The position numbers and the translations under genes are program-made. DNA of 8,131 nucleotides from Propionibacteriaceae bacterium (lineage in GTDB: Bacteria > Actinomycetota > Actinomycetes > Propionibacteriales > Propionibacteriaceae). Positions 1-6,830 of the stretch are shown in pieces. The stretch spans positions 4,352 to 12,482 of the forward strand of contig PMBM01000026.1 of assembly GCA_003153855.1 (NCBI GenBank), in the 5' to 3' direction. The notes below the pieces were generated by a model, which made no database searches, had not been told where the DNA came from, and saw only the letters and a program-made list of their open reading frames with translations. Within the stretch, counting starts at the first letter, position 1; every line of letters begins with the position of its first letter.

Positions 1-29
1 AAGCTGGCGAACCAGCGGCCGAAAGACTA

Positions 30-50
30 GCAGCCACCTCTTGCGGCTGC
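30..50. terminator. Small hairpin, possible end of an upstream transcript
   Basis: GCAGCC (30-35) and GGCTGC (45-50) form a 6-bp stem with a 9-nt loop. A frame-1 TAG at 28-30, preceded by nine GC3-rich codons (KLANQRPKD), could be the last codons of an upstream + strand gene. That would place the hairpin directly after a stop codon. There is no T-run after the stem, so calling it a terminator is weak inference. Confidence 0.2.
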
Positions 51-80
51 CGAATCGATACCCCCCTCGCATCCGCGCCA

Positions 81-145
81 TGTCACACGACCACTCCAGA
101 CTTCTCTAGGCTGTGCCCGAGGTTCCCTAGGAAGGACGCACCACC
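81..145 (+). promoter_or_regulatory. Leader and possible promoter of the phosphorylase gene
   Basis: TAGGCT at 107-112 fits the loose actinobacterial -10 pattern TAnnnT. No good -35 box lies 16-19 bases upstream; the nearest TTGAC-like match, TGTCAC at 81-86, is 20 bases away. A strong ribosome binding site, AGGAAGGA (129-136), lies 9 bases before the ATG at 146. The ribosome site is clear, but the promoter is only a candidate. Confidence 0.25.
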
Positions 146-859
146 ATGGCTACGCCCCACATCAGCGCCGAGCCCGGACAGATCGCGCCGCTCGTTCTCA
201 TGCCCGGAGACCCCCGGCGCGCCGAGAAGATCGCGAACGACTTCCTCGAGGCGGCCGTGCTCGTCTCCGACGTGCGAGGCATCCAGTGCTTCACCGGTAC
301 GTACGACGGCACGCCGATGAGCGTCATGGCGTCCGGCATGGGTCTGCCGTCGCTGTCCATCTACGCCACCGAGCTGTACAGGTTCTACGGCGTCGAGCGC
401 ATCGTGCGGGTCGGCACGGCCGGCGGCATCAGCACGGCGGTCGAGGTGCGCGACGTCGTCATCGCGTCGGCAGCGCACACGAACTCGTCGGTACCGTCGC
501 TCACGGTGCCGGGCGTGACGCTCGCACTCGCGCCCGACCCGTACCTCCTCCGGGCAGCCATGAACGCCGCCGAGGCGCTCGACGGAGTGCGCTACCACGT
601 GGGTCCTGTCTTCGCGAGCGACCACTTCTACGGCGGCCACCCAGACAGCATGGGCAAGCTCATCGGCCTGCAGACGCTGGCTGTCGAGATGGAGGCTGCC
701 GGGCTGTACGCGGTCGCGCTGGCGGAGGGCAAGCAGGCGCTCACCGTGCTCACCGTCTCCGACCACCTGGTCACGCCGGGCGCCGATCTCACCAGCGAGG
801 AGCGCGAGAACTGCTACCGCTCGATGGTCACGATCGCGGCCGCGGCACTGCGTTCCTGA
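146..859 (+). CDS. deoD: Purine nucleoside phosphorylase, DeoD (hexameric) type
   Basis: A cytoplasmic enzyme of purine salvage that splits purine ribo- and deoxyribonucleosides with phosphate to give free base and (deoxy)ribose 1-phosphate. The 237 residues match the usual DeoD length (E. coli about 239). The N-terminus MATPHI carries His5, which reaches the neighbouring subunit's active site in this family. Phosphate-site residues are visible: Gly21 in MPGDP, Arg25, Arg44 in VRG, and Arg88 with Thr91 in RVGTAGG. The ribose-binding VEMEA motif is at 180-184 and the catalytic Asp206 is in VSDH. The partner Arg appears to be Arg220 in EER, one residue further from the Asp than in E. coli. RVGTAGG differs from the commoner RVG(S/T)CGA. 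The start is fixed by the AGGAAGGA site and the N-terminal match. A 155-base gap separates it from the ribokinase gene, so it may be transcribed separately. Confidence 0.95.
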   Translation: MATPHISAEPGQIAPLVLMPGDPRRAEKIANDFLEAAVLVSDVRGIQCFTGTYDGTPMSVMASGMGLPSLSIYATELYRFYGVERIVRVGTAGGISTAVEVRDVVIASAAHTNSSVPSLTVPGVTLALAPDPYLLRAAMNAAEALDGVRYHVGPVFASDHFYGGHPDSMGKLIGLQTLAVEMEAAGLYAVALAEGKQALTVLTVSDHLVTPGADLTSEERENCYRSMVTIAAAALRS

Positions 860-941
860 GGTCGGTCGGCGGGCCGGATTCCCCGCGGTGGCGAGGCGAA
901 GGTCACAGTCTCATTGCGGCACGCCGGGCCCGCTTGACTGC

Positions 942-976
942 CCCCTCGCCCCCCGATTGACTCGGGCACCGAGGGG
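942..976. promoter_or_regulatory. Two-part palindrome, possible operator or RNA hairpin
   Basis: CCCCTCG (942-948) pairs with CGAGGGG (970-976). Inside it CCCGA (952-956) pairs with TCGGG (962-966), leaving a 3x3 internal loop and a 5-nt loop TTGAC (957-961). The 12 base pairs are perfect within each part. The centre coincides with a TTGACT box (957-962) that could be a -35 element. A repressor bound here would block it. It could also be a terminator-like hairpin after the phosphorylase gene, but there is no T-run. The structure is seen directly; the role is inferred. Confidence 0.4.
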
Positions 977-985
977 CGCTGAGAT
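957..985 (+). promoter_or_regulatory. Possible promoter of the ribokinase-transporter operon
   Basis: TTGACT (957-962) and TGAGAT (980-985) are spaced by exactly 17 bases, 29 bases before the ribokinase ATG. The -35 box is good, but the -10 box matches consensus at only three positions and lacks the conserved A at position 2. A second TTGACT lies at 934-939, 23 bases upstream, with no better -10 box. This is a weak candidate, supported mainly by its position in the only sizeable gap between the first two genes. Confidence 0.25.
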
Positions 986-1014
986 CTTGCTCGTAGGCGC
1001 ACGGGGAGGAACGT

Positions 1015-1944
1015 ATGGTCGCCGGCGGGCGCGTGGCCGTAGTGGGTAGCGCCAACCTCGATCTCGTGACCGTCACCGAGACCCTCCCCCGACCTGGAGA
1101 GACCCTCCTCGCGACCTCGTACTCCGAAGGCCCCGGCGGCAAGGGCAGCAACCAGGCGCACGCGGCCGCCCGCATGGGCGCCGCCGTCTCGTTCGTGGGC
1201 CTGCGCGGCGACGACGCGGCGGGACAGATCCTCGCCGACGCGCTGAGCGCCGAAGGCGTCGACGTGTCCACCTTCGCCCTCACGGACGGACCCTCCGGAC
1301 GTGCGCTGGTGATGGTCGACGCGGCCGGCCAGAACTCGATCATCGTCGTCGCGGGATCGAACGCGAAGCTGTCGTCGTCCGACATCCAGCGCGCCGGCGA
1401 GGCCGTACATGCCGCTGACGTCGTGGTCTGCCAGCTCGAGATCCCGCTCAGCGCCGTACAGGCAGCACGCGTCGCCTGTACGGGGACGTTCGTGCTCAAC
1501 CCCGCGCCCGCACAGGTGCTCCCGGTCGACCTCCTCGCCGGTACGGACGTGCTGGTCGTCAACGAGACCGAGTACGAGACGGTGCTCGGCATCGCCCTTC
1601 CGGAGCGGCTGGACGACATCGCCGACGTTGCGGCCAGGGCCGGAGCACCCGAGGTGATCGTGGCGACGCTCGGCCCGCGGGGGGCGGCCGTCTGTACGGA
1701 CGGGACGGTCACGCTCATCACTCCCCCCGCCGTCACCGTCGTCGACTCGACCGGTGCGGGCGACACCTTCGTGGGCGCCCTCGCCGCGGAGCTTGCACGC
1801 GGTTCCGACGTGCTGACCGCCGCACGTATGGCGGTCGTCGCCGCCTCCCTGTCCACGCAGAGCCTCGGAGCCACCGCGGGTATGCCCCATCGCGACGAGG
1901 TGGTTCACCACCTCGAGCTGTCCAAGAGCCCGGGTCCCGCCTAG
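1015..1944 (+). CDS. rbsK: Ribokinase (PfkB family)
   Basis: Transfers phosphate from ATP to the 5-OH of D-ribose, giving ribose 5-phosphate in the cytoplasm. The 309 residues equal the length of E. coli RbsK. Family marks run in order: VVGSANLDLV with Asn14/Asp16 (sugar site), the GGKGSNQ di-glycine motif (41-47), Glu142 in QLE, LNPAPA (161-166), NETE (183-186), TLGPRG (218-223), and the C-terminal signature DSTGAGDTF (244-252) with the anion hole and catalytic base Asp250. The GGGGAGGA site at 1003-1010 lies 4 bases before the ATG and fixes the start. The gene precedes the transporter genes and shares their strand with a nucleoside hydrolase, so its likely substrate is ribose freed from imported nucleosides. 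A PfkB nucleoside kinase is the main alternative, but the overall resemblance is to RbsK. Confidence 0.9.
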   Translation: MVAGGRVAVVGSANLDLVTVTETLPRPGETLLATSYSEGPGGKGSNQAHAAARMGAAVSFVGLRGDDAAGQILADALSAEGVDVSTFALTDGPSGRALVMVDAAGQNSIIVVAGSNAKLSSSDIQRAGEAVHAADVVVCQLEIPLSAVQAARVACTGTFVLNPAPAQVLPVDLLAGTDVLVVNETEYETVLGIALPERLDDIADVAARAGAPEVIVATLGPRGAAVCTDGTVTLITPPAVTVVDSTGAGDTFVGALAAELARGSDVLTAARMAVVAASLSTQSLGATAGMPHRDEVVHHLELSKSPGPA

Positions 1945-1968
1945 AGGCTGGTCCCGTATTCACCACCC

Positions 1969-1984
1969 GGCCGGTTCACCGGCC
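1969..1984 (+). other. Hairpin upstream of the binding-protein gene
   Basis: GGCCGG (1969-1974) and CCGGCC (1979-1984) form a perfect 6-bp stem closing a TTCA tetraloop. It sits in the gap between the ribokinase stop and the binding-protein start, 9 bases before the ribosome binding site. No T-run follows, so a protective or processing role at the 5' end of the binding-protein message is more likely than termination. The function is inferred. Confidence 0.4.
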
Positions 1985-1993
1985 ACAGTCCAC

Positions 1994-1999
1994 AAGGAG
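1994..1999 (+). promoter_or_regulatory. Ribosome binding site that decides the binding-protein start
   Basis: AAGGAG lies only 2 bases before an ATG at 2002 but 11 bases before the in-frame ATG at 2011. The first spacing is too tight for normal initiation. The second start also gives a signal peptide beginning MKRQLK, as expected for a lipoprotein. The 2011 start is therefore preferred. Confidence 0.6.
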
Positions 2000-2010
2000 A
2001 AATGCCACAC

Positions 2011-3060
2011 ATGAAGCGCCAACTGAAGCTGGGCCTGGCGGCCGCCTCCGCCCTTGCCCTCGCACTCACGGGCTGCTCGTCATCGAGCAGCACGGGCAGC
2101 CCCTCCGGTAGCGCGAGCGCCACCGCGAAGCTCTCCTCCGTCGTCAGCGTCATCAACGGAACCCTCGGCGACGCGAGCTTCTTCGACAGTGCCGAGACCG
2201 GCATGACGAAGCTCAAGGCGGAGGGCCACAAGACCCAGACGATCCAGTCGGACGCCAACAACCCGACGCAGTGGAAGCAGAACACGGAGTCGGTCTCGGG
2301 CAAGTGGGACATCGTCGTCGTCGGTACGTCGCAGATGACCGACATCCTCAAGGAGATCGCGCCGAAGTACCCGAACCAGAAGTACATCATCTATGACGAT
2401 GTCGTGACCGCTCCGAACGTGGCGTCGATCACGTTCAAGCAGAACGAGGGTTCGTACCTCGCCGGCGTGCTGGCCGCCCTCGCCACCACGAACAAGGACA
2501 AGTTCCCGAACGCCACCGGCTCCAAGGTCGTCGGCCTCGTCGGCGGCATGGACATCCCCGTCATCAACGACTTCGTTGGCGGCTTCAAGAAGGGCGTCGA
2601 GACCGTCGACCCGACCATCCAGGTCAAGGTCGGCTACGTGGGTAACTTCACCGACTCCGACAAGGGCTACTCGATCGCCAAGTCCATGTACGAACAGGAC
2701 AAGGCTGACGTCGTGTACCAGGTCGCCGGTGGCGCAGGTGCAGGCGTCCTGAAGGCCGCCTCCGACACGAAGCGTTACGCGATCGGCGTCGACTCGAACC
2801 AGAACAAGCTCTACCAGGGCTTCATCCTGGCTTCGATGCTGAAGAACGTGGGCGACGGCATCCACACCGCCGTCACCGCCGCTGACGCGGGCACCCTCGC
2901 GTACGGCTCCACCACGTCCTACGGTCTGAAGAACGGTGGGGTTGGCCTCACCTTCGCCGACAACGGCAACATCGTCCCGACGGACATCCAGGCCAAGATC
3001 ACCGACTACGCCCAGCAGGTCTCTGACGGCAAGATCGTCGTTCCGACCACGATCAGCTGA
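2011..3060 (+). CDS. BMP/PnrA-family nucleoside-binding lipoprotein of an ABC importer
   Basis: The extracellular, membrane-anchored substrate-binding subunit of a nucleoside ABC transporter (relatives: T. pallidum PnrA, streptococcal BmpA). The 349 residues begin with a lipoprotein signal peptide: basic MKRQLK, an Ala/Leu core, and a lipobox LTGC with Cys22 as the lipid-modified residue. A Ser/Gly-rich tether (23-45) follows. Family segments include NGTLGDASFFDSA (50-61, the purine-stacking loop in relatives), YDD at 128-130, GGMDIPVINDFVGGFKKG (178-195), GYVGNF..SDKG (208-219), YQVAGGAGAGVLKAA (236-250) and AIGVDSNQ (257-264). An alternative ATG at 2002 would add three residues (MPH). Hairpins flank the gene on both sides, fitting higher expression of the binding protein than of the membrane parts. 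The family and location are secure; the exact nucleosides bound cannot be read. Confidence 0.93.
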   Translation: MKRQLKLGLAAASALALALTGCSSSSSTGSPSGSASATAKLSSVVSVINGTLGDASFFDSAETGMTKLKAEGHKTQTIQSDANNPTQWKQNTESVSGKWDIVVVGTSQMTDILKEIAPKYPNQKYIIYDDVVTAPNVASITFKQNEGSYLAGVLAALATTNKDKFPNATGSKVVGLVGGMDIPVINDFVGGFKKGVETVDPTIQVKVGYVGNFTDSDKGYSIAKSMYEQDKADVVYQVAGGAGAGVLKAASDTKRYAIGVDSNQNKLYQGFILASMLKNVGDGIHTAVTAADAGTLAYGSTTSYGLKNGGVGLTFADNGNIVPTDIQAKITDYAQQVSDGKIVVPTTIS

Positions 3061-3077
3061 CCATCCGTGCATGATGT

Positions 3078-3103
3078 GGGGGCCGGGCTTCGGCCCGGCC
3101 CCT
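3078..3103 (+). terminator. Very stable C(UUCG)G hairpin after the binding-protein gene
   Basis: A 10-bp perfect G+C stem (3079-3088 with 3093-3102) closes a UUCG tetraloop by a C-G pair, the exceptionally stable arrangement. One further G-U pair is possible at 3078/3103. It starts 18 bases after the binding-protein stop and ends 33 bases before the next start codon. No T-run follows, so complete termination is unlikely. Partial termination or 3'-end protection of the upstream message is the better reading, as known for binding-protein genes in other ABC operons. The structure is certain; the role is inferred. Confidence 0.6.
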
Positions 3104-3135
3104 GGCATCTGTCCTGAGCCCACTGAGGGAGCTTC

Positions 3136-5919
3136 ATGACTGCTCCGCTTCTCCAGCTTCGCCACGTCACCAAGACGTTCGGCACGCTGGTCGCCAACGA
3201 CAATGTCGACCTGGACGTCCTGCCCGGACGCGTCCATGCGCTGGTCGGCGAGAACGGCGCCGGAAAGACGACGCTCATGTCGATGCTGAACGGCACCGGT
3301 TTCCCGGACTCCGGCACGATCATCTACGACGGCAATGAGGTGTCGATCACCACGCCGCAGCAGGCTGCCGCGCTCGGTATCGGCATGGTGTTCCAGCACT
3401 TCAAGCTCGTCGGCTCCCTCACCGTCGCGGCCAACGTCTTCCTCGGTCGCGAGATCACCAAGACCGGCCAGCTCGACACCGCGGCCATGGAGGCCGAGGT
3501 CAAGCGGCTCTCCGAGCAGTTCGGCCTCGAGGTGGATCCCACCGAGGTCACCTCCGAGCTCAGCGTCGGCGAGCTCCAGCGCGTCGAGGTCCTGAAGGCC
3601 TTGTCCCACCAGACGCGACTCCTGATCCTCGACGAACCGACGGCTGTCCTGACGCCGTCGGAGACCGACGACATGTTCGTCGTCATCCGCGAGCTGGCGA
3701 AGTCCGGCGTCGGGGTCATCTTCATCTCTCACAAGCTCGACGAGGTGCTCGCCATCGCCGACGTCGTGACCGTCATCCGCGACGGCCGCGTCATCGACAC
3801 GGTTCCGGCGGCCGGCCTGACCAAGGAGCGGATCGCCACGATGATGGTGGGCCGCGAGGTCCTGCTGCGCATCGATCACACACCGTCCCACCCGGGCGAC
3901 ACCGTGCTCGAGGTCGCCGACCTCACCGTCGTGGACGACCGCGGCGTCACCGCGCTCGACCATGTCAGCCTCTCTGTACGTGCGGGCGAGATCGTCGGCA
4001 TCGCCGGCGTCGACGGCAACGGACAGTCGGAGCTGCTCGAGTCGATCGCGGGTCTCGACAAGCCCTCCTTCGGCTCGGTCAAGCTCAAAGGCGAGGACAT
4101 CACGAAGGCGTCCATCGCCGCCCGGCGTCACGCAGGCCTCGCGTACATCCCTGACGACCGCCACCACGTCGGTACAGCGCCGCGCATGTCGGTCGCCGAC
4201 AACGTCGGCGCCACGCACCTCTACCCGCCGGTCGCACGGGCCGGCTGGCTCAGCCTGAGCGGGCTCAGCCAGTTCGCCGCCGGTCTGATCAAGAAGTTCG
4301 ACATCCGCGGCGCCAGCCCCACGACACCGGTGGCGTCGCTGTCGGGCGGCAACATGCAGAAGGTCGTCATCGCCCGCGAGTTCGAGTCGGACCCGCCGCT
4401 GCTCGTCGTGTCGCAGCCCACACGCGGCGTCGACGTCGGCGCTATGGAGTTCGTCCATCGCGCCCTCGTCAGCGCGAGGGACCGGGGCGCGGCCGTACTG
4501 CTGGTCTCTGCGGACCTCAACGAGGTCATGAGCCTCTCGGACCGCCTGCTGGTCATCCACCGCGGCCACATCGTCGACGAGTTCACCCACGACTCGATGT
4601 CCGAGATCGCCGTCGGCCTCGCGATGGGCGGACAGGCGGTCGACGAGGAAGCCATCGCTGCGGCGAACGCGCTCCATGCCGAGAAGGCTGAGCTGGTCTC
4701 CACCGACCTCGACGGTGACGGCATCCCGGACGAGCTCCAGAAGCCAGCGCCGGTCGTGCCCGTGGCCGAGGCGCCGACGCACGAGGAGGCCTTCCCGACC
4801 CGGTCGACCGGCAGCACGGTCATCAAGACGATCTTCACCAACGCCGCACAGCCCATCCTGGCCGTCGTCGCGGCGCTCGTCATCGGCGCGATCATCATCG
4901 CGCTGCTCGGCAAGAACCCCGCCACCGCGTACTCCGAGCTGTTCCTCTCGTCGCTCACGACGCCGTACGGGATCGGGGCGCTCCTCGCTCACACCGTGCA
5001 GCTGATGATCCTGTCGGCGGCCGTCATCGTGAGCTTCCGGGCTGGCTTCTTCAACGTCGGCGGAGAGGGCCAGCTGTACGTGGGTGCGCTCGCAGGCGCG
5101 CTCACCGGTATCGCGCTCAAGAACTCGTCCCTGCCCAGCATCGTCGTCATCCTGCTGGTGCTCCTCGTCGCGTTCGTGATCGGCGGCATCTGGGGCTGGA
5201 TCCCGGGCGCTCTCCTGGCCTTCTGGAACGTCAACATCATCGTGACGACGCTCATGATGAGCTCGATCGCGACGCTGCTGACCCAGTACCTGGTGACAGG
5301 CCCGTTCGTCGACAAGTCGTACGGGTCGGTGGGATCCAAGAAGCTCGGCTCCAACGCGATGCTGCCCGTGTGGAACGCGGAGTACAGCCTCACCCCTGAC
5401 ATCATCTTCGCGATCGTCATCGTCGTGATCCTCGGCCTCGTCCTCACCCGGTCCGTGTGGGGCCTCAAGGTGCGAGAGCTCGGGGAGATGAACCGCTTCG
5501 CCGAGTACACGGGCGTCAACCCGCGGACGATGAGCATGCAGGTCATGACGCTCTCGGGTGCGGTCGCCGGACTGTCGGGTGCCCTGTACGTGATCGGCCC
5601 CAACTCCACGGCACGGTTCCTGCAGACCTTCTCGCCGTCGTACGGGTTCACGGCGCTGACCGTCGCCCTCCTCGCCCGGCTCAACCCGTGGGTCGCGATC
5701 GTGGCGGCGCTCTTCTACGCGGACATGCTGGCCGGGTCGAGCTCGATGCAGTCCAACGCGGACGTACCGAAGCCTCTCGTCGACGTGATCCTCGGCCTCA
5801 TCGTGCTGATGATCACGGCGACGTTCGCCTGGAACTGGGCGCGTCGCAGGAAGGTCGCCACGACGGCCGCGCCTGTTCCGGACACCAGCGTCACCACCGT
5901 CGAAGGGAGCGTGAAGTGA
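3136..5919 (+). CDS. Fused nucleoside ABC transporter: double ATPase plus permease in one chain
   Basis: A 927-residue protein combining two subunits that are separate in characterised relatives (B. subtilis NupO/NupP, lactococcal NupA/NupB). It powers and forms half the channel of nucleoside import at the inner membrane. NBD1: Walker A GENGAGKTT (38-46), Q-loop Gln87, signature LSVGE (142-146), Walker B LLILDEPTA (162-170), His199. NBD2: degenerate Walker A GVDGNGQSE (291-299, Lys to Gln), intact LSGGN (402-406), Walker B replaced by VVSQPTRG (424-431), no H-loop His. Only the NBD1 Walker A/NBD2 signature site should hydrolyse ATP. A hydrophilic linker (about 500-562) contains DLDGDGIPD. The permease domain (about 563-903) has 8-9 membrane segments and the family motif RAGFFNVGGEGQ (635-646). 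A GAGGGAG site 4 bases before the ATG supports the start. The reading frame is unbroken and I see no convincing internal start in the linker. A frame or assembly artefact cannot be excluded from one sequence. Confidence 0.92.
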   Translation: MTAPLLQLRHVTKTFGTLVANDNVDLDVLPGRVHALVGENGAGKTTLMSMLNGTGFPDSGTIIYDGNEVSITTPQQAAALGIGMVFQHFKLVGSLTVAANVFLGREITKTGQLDTAAMEAEVKRLSEQFGLEVDPTEVTSELSVGELQRVEVLKALSHQTRLLILDEPTAVLTPSETDDMFVVIRELAKSGVGVIFISHKLDEVLAIADVVTVIRDGRVIDTVPAAGLTKERIATMMVGREVLLRIDHTPSHPGDTVLEVADLTVVDDRGVTALDHVSLSVRAGEIVGIAGVDGNGQSELLESIAGLDKPSFGSVKLKGEDITKASIAARRHAGLAYIPDDRHHVGTAPRMSVADNVGATHLYPPVARAGWLSLSGLSQFAAGLIKKFDIRGASPTTPVASLSGGNMQKVVIAREFESDPPLLVVSQPTRGVDVGAMEFVHRALVSARDRGAAVLLVSADLNEVMSLSDRLLVIHRGHIVDEFTHDSMSEIAVGLAMGGQAVDEEAIAAANALHAEKAELVSTDLDGDGIPDELQKPAPVVPVAEAPTHEEAFPTRSTGSTVIKTIFTNAAQPILAVVAALVIGAIIIALLGKNPATAYSELFLSSLTTPYGIGALLAHTVQLMILSAAVIVSFRAGFFNVGGEGQLYVGALAGALTGIALKNSSLPSIVVILLVLLVAFVIGGIWGWIPGALLAFWNVNIIVTTLMMSSIATLLTQYLVTGPFVDKSYGSVGSKKLGSNAMLPVWNAEYSLTPDIIFAIVIVVILGLVLTRSVWGLKVRELGEMNRFAEYTGVNPRTMSMQVMTLSGAVAGLSGALYVIGPNSTARFLQTFSPSYGFTALTVALLARLNPWVAIVAALFYADMLAGSSSMQSNADVPKPLVDVILGLIVLMITATFAWNWARRRKVATTAAPVPDTSVTTVEGSVK
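4705..4731 (+). other. Calcium-loop-like motif in the ATPase-permease linker
   Basis: Residues 524-532 of the fused transporter read DLDGDGIPD, with acidic residues at loop positions 1, 3, 5 and 9. This is the pattern of thrombospondin type 3, dockerin and EF-hand-like calcium loops; position 12 is Gln535 rather than the Glu of a true EF-hand. It lies in a hydrophilic linker predicted to be cytoplasmic. The motif is seen directly. Metal binding is inference, since a single isolated copy may not bind. Confidence 0.5.
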
Positions 5920-6821
5920 ACGACGTCCTTCACACGGTCTTCAGCGTCGCGCTCATCGCGGCCACGCTGACCTATCTGACACCGATCCTGTTCGCCTCGA
6001 TCGGCGGCGCCATCACTCAGCAGGGCGACATCCTCAACATCGGCCTCGAAGGCATGATGCTGATCGGCGCCTTCTCGGCGATCGCCGTCGGCGCCGCGGC
6101 CCACAACGCTCTCGTGGGCGTCATCGCCGCGGTGGCGTCGTCGTTGCTGCTCAGCGCCATCTACGCCGTGTTCGCGCTGTGGTTGAAAGCCGACTACATC
6201 GTCGTCGGCATCGGCGTGAACATGCTGGCGGCCGGCGCGTCGGTGTTCGCCCTGCAGCTGCTGTACGGCAACCCCGGCGGCACGCCGCAGAGCGTCCGGT
6301 CCTCGTTGCCGAAGTTCACGCTCCCGATCCTGGGTCAGCAGACGCTTCTGGTGTACCTCGCACTGATCTGCGTACCGCTGTACGCGTTCCTGCTGTACCG
6401 CACGCGGTACGGCGTCCACCTCCGCGCGGTCGGTCAGGACCTGCCGGCGGCGGTTGCCGCGGGCATCAACGCGACGCGGGTCAAGCTGATCTCGATCCTG
6501 CTGTGCGGTGTGCTGACCGGTCTCGCCGGTGCTCAGCTCTCCATGGCCAACCTGGGGTCGTTCAACCAGGGCATGTCGAGCGGCCGCGGCTTCATCGCGG
6601 TGGCCGCGCTGACGTTCGGACGGGCCAAGCCTGTACCGACGCTGGTCGCCGCGGTGATCTTCGGGCTCGCCGACGCGATGGCTGACCGCCTCGGTGTCGC
6701 GGGCTTCCCGTCAGAGCTTGCCAAGATGGCCCCGTACATCATCACGATCGTCGCGCTGACGTTGGCGTCGATGGATCTCTTCGCGAGGCGGCGCAAGGCC
6801 GCGGCGCTCAAGACTGCCTGA
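5916..6821 (+). CDS. Second nucleoside ABC transporter permease (NupC/YufQ-like)
   Basis: The inner-membrane partner of the fused ATPase-permease; in relatives two different permeases pair to form the nucleoside channel. The 301 residues fit the family. Hydrophobic segments lie near 6-26, 45-63, 66-91, 96-118, 141-161, 188-208, 226-256 and 273-290. The family motif GDILNIGLEGMMLIGAF (37-53) parallels the NVGGEGQ motif of the fused partner. YGVHLRAVGQDLPAA (165-179) is the cytoplasmic loop expected to contact the ATPase, and a basic tail (RRRK, 291-294) follows the last helix. The GTG start overlaps the upstream TGA as GTGA, indicating translational coupling. AAGGGAG at 5903-5909 lies 6 bases upstream. 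Earlier in-frame starts would lie inside the upstream gene and add non-membrane sequence, so they were not used. Confidence 0.92.
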   Translation: MNDVLHTVFSVALIAATLTYLTPILFASIGGAITQQGDILNIGLEGMMLIGAFSAIAVGAAAHNALVGVIAAVASSLLLSAIYAVFALWLKADYIVVGIGVNMLAAGASVFALQLLYGNPGGTPQSVRSSLPKFTLPILGQQTLLVYLALICVPLYAFLLYRTRYGVHLRAVGQDLPAAVAAGINATRVKLISILLCGVLTGLAGAQLSMANLGSFNQGMSSGRGFIAVAALTFGRAKPVPTLVAAVIFGLADAMADRLGVAGFPSELAKMAPYIITIVALTLASMDLFARRRKAAALKTA

Positions 6822-6830
6822 GGAGCACGC

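Noticed and set aside
1..30. Nine codons ending in TAG as the tail of an upstream gene
   Set aside because: It is too short to support as a gene. It is mentioned only as context for the hairpin at 30-50.
814..1911. Two long - strand frames opposite the ribokinase gene
   Set aside because: The + strand frame has every PfkB motif and a strong ribosome binding site. The antisense frames show only low-complexity translations.
4756..4764. GTG codons in the linker as a possible separate permease start
   Set aside because: No AGGAG-like site lies at proper spacing upstream and the frame is continuous, so the fusion reading is preferred. It remains listed as a test that could refute the fusion.
2080..4992. 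A 970-codon open frame on the - strand opposite the binding-protein and ATPase genes
   Set aside because: It is rich in Arg, Asp, Gly and Val with no recognisable domain, and lies antisense to strongly conserved BMP and ABC motifs. Long antisense frames of this kind are expected in high-GC DNA.
5457..5915. N-terminal extension of the second permease into the fused gene
   Set aside because: The extension translates to Arg-rich sequence out of frame with the conserved permease domain. The GTG at 5916 with its own ribosome site gives a normal N-terminus.
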